Positions 57,226-64,000 of a stretch of DNA of 64,000 nucleotides are shown here, piece by piece. Each line of letters begins with the position of its first letter. Position 1 is the first letter of the stretch. The notes beneath the pieces were generated by a model, which saw only the letters and a program-made list of their open reading frames with translations, made no database searches and was not told the origin of the DNA. The DNA is from Escarpia spicata. Taxonomy: Eukaryota > Annelida > Polychaeta > Sabellida > Siboglinidae. The position numbers and the translations under genes were made by a program. Location of the stretch: assembly GCA_963995525.1 (NCBI GenBank), contig OZ023211.1, positions 61,825,444 through 61,889,443 of the forward strand, given 5' to 3'.

Positions 57226-59715
57226 TAGATATTGTATGCCGAAATCACCACTCACTCTTTCTTCTGCTTGGAGATTTCAATTACCCAAATATAGACTGGC
57301 AGAACTGGTGTACTACCTCAGATAATGTTGAGAATCAAGAATTTAAATTTGCAGAAAATATAAGAAATAATGTTCTCTTCCAGCATGTTATGCTGCCCAC
57401 AAGGGAGCAATTAGAAAATAAATCAAACGTCCTTGACTTAGTTATAACAAATGAAAAAGGTGTGATAGATGAAATACTACTTGAGAATCCACTTGGGAAA
57501 AATGACCACTCTGTTCTCATGATAACATTCATGTGTTATGCTGATATAGCAAGTTGAAATTTGATAAAATACTACTATAAAAAAAAGATTATAAAAGTAT
57601 AAAGGAAAAATTGGATAACATTGATTGTGAAGAAGTAACTGGCAATGGTAAAATGGATGACCAATGGACAAACATAAAAAAATAGAGGATCATTTCATAC
57701 TTCATAGAGTAGTTAATAACACAAACATACACAAAGGGAAAGTACCCCTAGACGAGAAATCAGTAGACAATTAAAAAGAAACACTATGGAAGCGTTATAT
57801 GGAAACCAAAGAAGGGAAATACTATAATGAATACTGTAGGGCTAGAAATCAAGCCCGTAAATTAACAAGGAAGATCCAGAAGGAGTTTGAAACAAAGTTA
57901 GCATCAGAAGCTAAGTCAAACCCAAAAGCAGTGTGGAAATACATGAATTCCAAAACAAGAAGTAGAGAAGGTGTTTCAGATTTGAACATAGATCCTAATG
58001 ACCTAAAATCGAGGCTGACAAATTCTGACAGGGAAAAGGCAGTTGTCTTAGGTAACTTTTTCTCAAGTGTTTTCAAGGTAGAACCAGATGGTGACATCCC
58101 CCACATCCCGCCGGTGGAATTAAAACACAGCATGGAAAATCTGACTATTGAGGAGGAAATGTTGAAAGAAAAACTAAATAATCTCAATGTGGGTAAATCA
58201 GTATAGGACCAGATGGTATACACCCTAGGTTCCTAAAAGAATTATCGACCCAATTATGTATACCATTAGCTAGGCTTTTAAATAATTCTCTAGCTATGGG
58301 TGAGCTACCAAAGGAATGGAAACAGGGAAGGATTTCAGCATTATATAAAAGGGAAGCCGTAAAAAGGCAGGAAATTACATACCTGTAAGTATAACGAGTA
58401 TATTATGCAAATGCATTGAACACTGCGTTAAAGACCACATTGTTAATCATATGACAAGTAATAACCTTTTCAGTAAACAACAATATGGTTTTATTAAAAG
58501 TCGTTCAACAGTACTACAACAGTTAAATGTTATGGAATCATGGACCAAAGCATTAGATAGAGGAGACTATATAGACTCGGTGTATTTAGATTTCATGAAG
58601 GCTGTTGATATCGTCTCCCACAGAAGATTGATACGCAAACTAGAATCATATGGTATAAAAGGCTCAACGTTAAGATGGATTGAAGCATTCTTGTCTGATC
58701 GTATACAACAGGTCAACATAAACAGAACAAACTCTGAGTGGACAAGTGTAACCAGTGGCATCCACCAGGGGAGTGTCCTAGGACCAATCCTATTCATTCT
58801 GTATATAAACGATCTACCAAGCATTATAGCTTCAGACTTATATATGTTTGCAGATGACACTAACATTTTTAGAACAGTTAATAGCACAGATGACCATAAC
58901 ACACTACAAGAAGATTTATATAAACTTACATCATGGTCTAACCAATGCTTATTAAAATGTCATCCAGACAAATGTAAACTTATGCAAATAGGAAAAAAGA
59001 TGAACATATGTATACTTACAATAAAAAAATTAATAATATGGTCCGTGAGTAAGATCTTATAGAAGAAGAAAAATATATTGGGGTTATTATTGACCCAAAG
59101 CTAGAATTTGACAAGCATATCAACCAAAAGATTAATAAAGCACACAGTATCATGGCAATTATTAGAAGGTCGTTTACAACCTTAAATTAAAATAGTTTTA
59201 TACCACAATATAAATCTTTAGTACGGAGTCATTTAGATTACATAGTAAGAACATGGTCCCCTTATAAACAAAAATATAAGGATGCAATAGAAAATGTGGT
59301 GAGACGTGCAATTAAGCAACCCAGAAATGAAGGATATTCCTTACCAGGAAAGACTTAAGAGGTTGAAACTCCCTACATTAGCATATAGAAGAACACGCGG
59401 AGATATGATAGAAGTATATAAACTGTTAAAAGGCAAGTATGATATTAATGTATCTACTAACATTGTCATGTTATGCAGACTGAAATAAAGGAAGGAACAA
59501 GGGGTCATAGTTTGAAATTATGCCAAGAACGTTCACATGTAAAAATAAGAAAGGAGAGTTTTTTAATCAGAGTTACAAAATTGTGGAACAATTTACCAGA
59601 ACAGGTAGTAAATGCACCTAGTATCAACTCATTTAAAAAAACGCCTAGATAACCACTGGAGAACGGAAGAATTCCTCGGTGATTACAAAGCCGCCTTAAG
59701 GAATCCGTAGAGCTT
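57226..59715 (+). mobile_element. Decayed CR1-like LINE, second family
   Basis: The EEP endonuclease end reads LLGDFNYPNIDWQNW, LPTREQLENKSNVLDLVITN and GKNDHSVLM (57260-57520). The linker is YYNEYCRARNQARKLTRKIQ with KAVWKYMNSKTRSREGVSDL (57799-58206). The RT region has GPDGIHPRFLKEL, KQQYGFIKSRST, YLDFMKAVDIVSHRRL, SGIHQGSVLGPILFILYIND and MFADDTN. The C-terminus reads LKRLKLPTLAYRRTRGDMIE. In the RT motif AVDIVSHR replaces the usual AFDKVPH, and SGIHQG replaces SGVPQG. A handful of stops and frameshifts. Related to, but distinct from, the 9.4/51 kb family. Confidence 0.9.
58451..59062 (+). pseudogene. LINE reverse transcriptase core, longest open part
   Basis: 203 codons spanning the RT palm, from NNLFSKQQYGFIKSRST through YLDFMKAVD and FADDTNIF to the thumb (WSNQCLLKCHPDKCKLMQIG). 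Both catalytic aspartates of FADD remain. It is part of the 57226-59715 element. Confidence 0.85.
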
Positions 59716-59789
59716 TTACAGAAACAGATGTAGATCTTACCACTGAGGCCAGCGTCTATGGCCAAGAACAATCTAAGATCATAATATGC

Positions 59790-60665
59790 TTAGTCTTTTG
59801 ATTTTCCTCCTTTTTTGGAGGATGTCCCACTGCAGGTCTTTAAGGAGTTGTGTTATCTAGAGTAGTTGTGCTTACAAAATCTGGCAGCTTGTCTTTGTGT
59901 TCTTTCTACACTTTGATATTCTTTAGGCAATGTGGATCCCATGATGCTGACTCATATTCAAGTATTGGGCGGACAAGGGTTGTGTAAGCCATGGATTTGA
60001 TGTGGGTTGGGTACATATTTAAATTTCGCCTAATAATTCCCAGTACCTGTTGTGCTTTGTTTGTGATTGAGTTGCATTGTACTGTCCAATTTAATATATT
60101 TTATGTTTGTATTCCAAGATAACAGTGTGATTCAACTGATTTAAGTTGTCCGCAGAAGGTGTATATATTTTGTGTCGGTTTTCTCGAGGCTAGGGTCGTT
60201 GTAAAGCATTTACTAGGGTTGAATTTCATAATCCACGTGTCCTGCCATTCCTCAAGTTTGAGCAGATCGTTTTGGAGGAGAGACTGTCTTTGTCTGTTTA
60301 AATCGGTGAATATAAGATGCAATCATCGGCGAAAAGGCGAACATTTGAAGAGAGGTTGTTAGGCAGGTCATTTATGCAAAGCAGGAAGGAAAAGTAGTGG
60401 CCCCAGTACCGTTCCCTGTAGTACCCCAGAAGTAACTCTATAATATATAGTTGGTGTTGAAGTTGATCCAGTTATTACAACCTGTTGGGTCCTGTAAGGA
60501 AGCTTTCTATCCATGATGATATTGGGCCTGTAATGCCATAGTACTTGAATTTGTGGATTACTCTTTTATGTGGAACTTTATTGAATTCTTTAGTGAAATC
60601 TAGGATGGCCTTGTCTACCACTTTCTTCTCATCAAGGGATTTGCTTATGATTTGCTTACTAAATA
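59790..60665 (-). mobile_element. Decayed LINE RT fragment, antisense
   Basis: Minus strand reads KSLDEKKVVDKAILDFTKEFNKVPHKRVIHKF (RT motif in pieces) and FLTGPNR. QGTVLGPLLF-like remnants lie near 60390-60420. QRQSLLQNDLLKLEEWQDTW, then FNPSKCFTTTL (about 60230-60300), and a C-terminus with RVQRTQRQA-like decay follow. It is tail-to-tail with the preceding plus-strand LINE. Confidence 0.78.
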
Positions 60666-61050
60666 TATAATAAATTATTATAATAATTTTTATAATATTT
60701 TATCCGTCTTGATAATATGCCTGACTCTGAGCCTGATAATCATAATCCAAAAATGGTAATCTTTCATAAAAATAGCATAAGTACAGTATCAGTTATATGG
60801 ATTATCAACAAATTTTACTTTTATTAGTGCTGGACCTGACAATCAGCCTTCCGCACTGTACAGGGATTGCCAAATGCAGTTTGAATATATTTTGTTTCAA
60901 ATGGACCCTTCACCCACCCACCCACATCAAATTGTTTTTGAATACTGGAATTTTTTTAATTTACAAAGTCCCTTAGTGATTGTTACAAATTGTCTAATTG
61001 TGACATATTTGTATGCTCTTTTTTGCGATGTCATCCAGCGGTTGTGACAC

Positions 61051-61089
61051 AGGTGGTGATTATTAACAGGAAGTTAATAATCACCACCT
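61051..61089. other. Perfect 17-bp hairpin with 5-nt loop
   Basis: AGGTGGTGATTATTAAC, loop AGGAA, exact inverse. No terminator-like context in this eukaryotic sequence. Confidence 0.95.
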
Positions 61090-61119
61090 TGGTTGTCTTC
61101 AAAATGGGAAAATCACAAC

Positions 61120-61330
61120 TGCACAAACCTTGAAAGAGCTTTGTTGTTCCAGCTGGCATCCATTATATTGTCAACACACTTGTTTATAATCTGAATGCTT
61201 TGTATATTTACTTGTACGCTAAAATTCAATGTTTCAGGCTTATTAAATGCAATTTGGCAGGCAGTATACTATATATATATATAGTATACTATATATATAT
61301 AGTATACTGCCTGCCAAATTCAAATTGTAA
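61120..61330. repeat. Dispersed repeat family E, copy 2, ending in a large palindrome
   Basis: Matches 39690-39852. Beyond the shared GGCAGTATAC the sequence folds back: AATTTGGCAGGCAGTATACT, a (TA)n centre with a second AGTATACT, then the inverse arm to about 61321. Confidence 0.75.
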
Positions 61331-61452
61331 CCATTTAATGTATTTTAATTACTGAATAAATAGCCATTTAGATCTAAAGGAGACTGTCTCATTCTCGTTT
61401 GTGTGTTAGTATATTTAATACTAATTAATATAATATTGTTTTGTATGTCCAG

Positions 61453-61601
61453 GCTGGTTACAAGCAGTCGTACAATGTTGCAGTACCCAAACACAAGTTG
61501 GTCATTGGTGTGCTGTCGGCAAGAGACCACTTTGAGCAGCGACGGGCCATCAGGGAGACATGGTGGGGACACGTCCGACACAACAAGACATTATCCGAGA
61601 G
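61453..61601 (+). CDS. B3GALNT2: B3GALNT2-like exon A
   Basis: 149 bp between TTGTATGTCCAG and GTCAGT. Reads AGYKQSYNVAVPKHKLVIGV, LSARDHFEQRRAIRETWWGH, VRHNKTLSER. Ends phase 2. Confidence 0.88.
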
Positions 61602-63831
61602 GTCAGTGCAACAGTTTGGGTTCTCTTTTACTTAAGACAAAAGACTGTGGTGCATACACTATGTTTAACAAATATTTGAGATGCAAAAATATGTCAGATT
61701 GTGCGTTCAAATAAATATACAGGGGTGTACACCCTTTTCTGGGGTTCCTGGGTGCAGCCATCTCGGCAGACGTGACTGGCAGGTGATCTGTGCATCCACA
61801 TATGAGCAAAAGGATACCAGAAAACTGTAAAGTGATAATTTAGGTGGACCTTTTGATATAAGTTTTTCATCACTGATCTTTGAATCTAGTGCGTCATTGG
61901 TAGAAATTAAATTACATAGATGGATTAAGCAGTCAATATTGGCACGGGAAATCGCCGCCGCGGTATCACACACTGCTAAAATGGGGGTGTATGTTAATTA
62001 GGGCACAGCACGAAAACAGCATGAAAGGTGGTCAAGTTCAGTGCATCAAACAGCAGGTACAACAACATGTCCACTCAATGCCACTCGTAATAATTTAACT
62101 GCTTTTACATACTTGTATTGATAAACTGGCAGCTGTATTCAAAGTGACCATTGATGAGAAGCAACCCAAGCAGATATAACAATCACCCTTCGGCGGTAAA
62201 TTCTTGCACCAATCAAACATTCTAAAAATAACATTTTAGGAACATCCTACCTCCAAGCCTTACATTAAAAAAAAATGAGCTGGATAAATATGATAACTTT
62301 TGTTGTAATAATTATATTATAAAACTTCCATGGCGTTGCCTTGGGAAAAAAGACAGTCATATGTGTGTGACTCCGCGAGATTCCCACTGCCCCAGATGAA
62401 TTTTGAAAACTCTAAATTGACAAACCACCCTAATGGGCCCGCAAGATAGCACACAGAATTTCAGCCTCATATACGCAAAACTGACACAGATAAGTGCCAT
62501 TTTAAAATTGTTAACCCCAAGATTCCCACCCCCGGATGAATTTAGAAAAAATCTAAATCTGATCCACTCCAATGGGATTACATAGAAGATTTCAGCCCCA
62601 TACATGCAAAATTAACGGAGATGTGGATCCACAAACAAACAGAGAATCATAATATTGTTTTAAATTATACAGATATGTTCCTGTTATTTTTAACAATTTA
62701 GTATGTTTACCTTCTTACAGAGTAGATGTCAAGTTCATAATCGGTGACACGGCTTGTGGGTTACACGTCAGAGATCGACTAGATCCGTACTCCTGTCAGC
62801 CATGGTATACATCAGCAGCAGGTTAATATTGTTATTATAATTACATAATTTTGTGAAGTTGTTATTCTTTTTACTTAAAAAGAATAACAATTTGAACCAT
62901 CCGGTGGGATGAATCTCCTCACACATATTGTCTGAGTTATATGTATTTGTGCATCTGTTTGTGTGCATGCATGTCTGCACATGGGCATGCATGTATGCAG
63001 GTATTTACAGCTAATTAGCAGATAAACTGAATAAGATACATTTGTTTGTACATTAAAAAGGTGCATTATCGACAAATAATACATAAACAAATACATGTCA
63101 CTGCTAAAAAACTGCTGCAAGTCAATATACAATACTGATTATCAAAAAATTACTATTATTAATGTGTAGTTATGTAATCTTTGTTATGTGGTGTAAGCAA
63201 ATAATTCATGGGGGTATACAAATATAAGAATTTTCTCTCCATGTACCCCTTTTTTCTGACATAATTATTTCTTGATGAATCACACTTTGTGTATTGTTCT
63301 TATGCTGGAAAAATAAACACAATTATTATTACGTTATTATTATATATTATCTAATTATGAAATTGCGACCTCCCGCGGGGTATATATTGTTGCCTCAGAT
63401 CATACATTTGGCCAGGGCCTTTACATAATTATTTAGCTCATTTGTTCCATTAACTGCAGCAACCGTGGATTTACAGTTCCAAAGGTAAATGCACATTGTT
63501 CAAAAGAACAGGTTTGTCATGGTGATATATAAAACACTACAAGTATACACAGTGCTCTGTGTGAGTTATAATAACAACAAATAATAATTATAACGAATTA
63601 AAAGTTGAAATACCACATTTCACAGCAAAACGTACTCTTAAAATAATTATAATCATTCTTTAACCACATCATTTATGCACAATTTGATTAGGTATGCGTA
63701 TATGTTGTAGCCCGTTTTGTGTTGCAACAGACACAAGGGAAGACATTCCTTTGATGGAGGAAGTGAAACATTCCGCTAAAACACAGGAACAGTTCCCGCA
63801 CAACTATGGAGTGCATTCTTTGTCTTTTGAG
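61453..63831 (+). CDS. B3GALNT2: Beta-1,3-N-acetylgalactosaminyltransferase 2-like, partial
   Basis: A Golgi/ER type II membrane glycosyltransferase of the beta-1,3-galactosyltransferase (GT31) family. The vertebrate enzyme adds beta-1,3-GalNAc in O-mannose glycan synthesis on alpha-dystroglycan. Three exons (61453-61601, 62721-62821, 63731-63831) join in phase: HKLVIGVLSARDHFEQRRAI, RETWWGH..., LSERVDVKFIIGDTACG, LDPYSCQPW and YGVHSLSFE. VIGVLSAR...R..IR.TW opens the GT31 domain. VKFIIG...C......DPYSC is what points to B3GALNT2 over other B3GALTs. The signal-anchor exon upstream and the catalytic DDD exon beyond 64000 are not in view. The orthology call rests on about 117 residues. Confidence 0.84.
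61602..62720. other. B3GALNT2-like intron with an internal duplication
   Basis: Contains two imperfect tandem copies of about 110 bases (62380-62490, 62515-62620). Each has GATTCCCAC...CC.GATGAATTT, CTAAAT, CAATGGG-like and ATTTCAGCC.CATA..CGCAAA. No exon recognised. Confidence 0.7.
62721..62821 (+). CDS. B3GALNT2: B3GALNT2-like exon B
   Basis: 101 bp between TTCTTACAG and GTTAAT. Reads VDVKFIIGDTACGLHVRDRL, DPYSCQPWYTSAA. Phase 2 start, phase 1 end. Confidence 0.88.
62859..62890. other. Perfect 14-bp hairpin with 4-nt loop
   Basis: TTGTTATTCTTTTT, loop ACTT, exact inverse, 37 bases after the exon B donor in the intron. Confidence 0.93.
63731..63831 (+). CDS. B3GALNT2: B3GALNT2-like exon C
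   Basis: 101 bp between TGTTGCAACAG and GTATTT. Reads (D)TREDIPLMEEVKHSAKTQEQ, FPHNYGVHSLSFE. Phase 1 start, phase 0 end. Lower similarity than exons A and B, but splice sites and phase agree. Confidence 0.78.
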
Positions 63832-64000
63832 GTATTTATCGTATTGCGCATTATTTCGAAGTAAACATAACGTAGTGGTCATATTCCATAATTACCTGAG
63901 ATACCAATTTACTAGATCAGTGCAGTAATTTTCAGGTACAAAATGCACACCACAATGTCACTGATCAAGTCTCACTTTTATTTTTAATTTCCAAACATTG

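Noticed and set aside
61051..61089. Bacterial-type terminator hairpin
   Set aside because: Eukaryotic context, no following T-run, and it is an inverted duplication in non-coding sequence.

Overview
This window is nuclear DNA from an invertebrate animal. It contains spliced genes with GT-AG and two GC-AG introns, long AT-rich introns, several families of animal non-LTR retrotransposons, a tRNA-derived SINE family, DNA-transposon MITEs, minisatellites and a 200-base assembly gap (27340-27539). The host genes and the repeat mix fit a marine invertebrate, but I cannot fix the phylum from sequence alone. There are no prokaryotic features, CRISPR arrays or rRNA genes.

Three host genes are recognisable. 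(1) An ENaC/degenerin-type (amiloride-sensitive) sodium channel lies on the minus strand, 13739 to at least 27339. It has nine exons, from a Thr-rich extracellular segment to the second transmembrane helix and a cytoplasmic tail. The exon with the first transmembrane helix was not found, and splice phases show that at least two internal exons are missing or overlooked. (2) An F-box/WD40 protein, a likely SCF ubiquitin-ligase substrate receptor, lies on the minus strand, 36987-54193. Its ten exons join in perfect phase for 394 codons (F-box plus seven WD blades). Only the 3' terminal exon is missing. (3) The middle of a beta-1,3-N-acetylgalactosaminyltransferase 2-like gene lies on the plus strand from 61453 and runs off the window end. 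The genes are not functionally linked.

Most of the remaining sequence is mobile DNA. Region 1-13.3 kb is a TE graveyard: an RTE-type LINE tail split by a hAT MITE, a LINE tail with RNase H-side motifs, a decayed gypsy LTR element (4.2-7.5 kb), a young CR1-like LINE (9.4-10.6 kb) and two older LINEs in the opposite direction. Region 13.7-27.3 kb is the channel gene, with LINEs, SINEs and a fold-back element in its introns. Region 29484-33538 is a DNA transposon with ~380-bp inverted repeats. It carries a decayed gene with FEN1/XPG-like (PIN-fold) nuclease motifs and is flanked by TTA; a TTAA-targeting MITE is nested in its right arm. Region 37-54 kb is the F-box gene, whose introns hold an 81-bp minisatellite split by an RTE LINE, a 35-bp minisatellite grown out of the coding end of a LINE, and a long-ORF CR1-like LINE. 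Region 55-61 kb holds more LINE copies, followed by the glycosyltransferase exons.

Two themes recur. Short tandem expansions have arisen inside TE coding sequence (18-bp x2, 48-bp x5, 35-bp x3, 35-bp x~34, and 16-bp x3 in a SINE). There are also several perfect short hairpins with 3-5 nt loops. The most unusual object is the long-TIR element with the FEN1-like nuclease gene.
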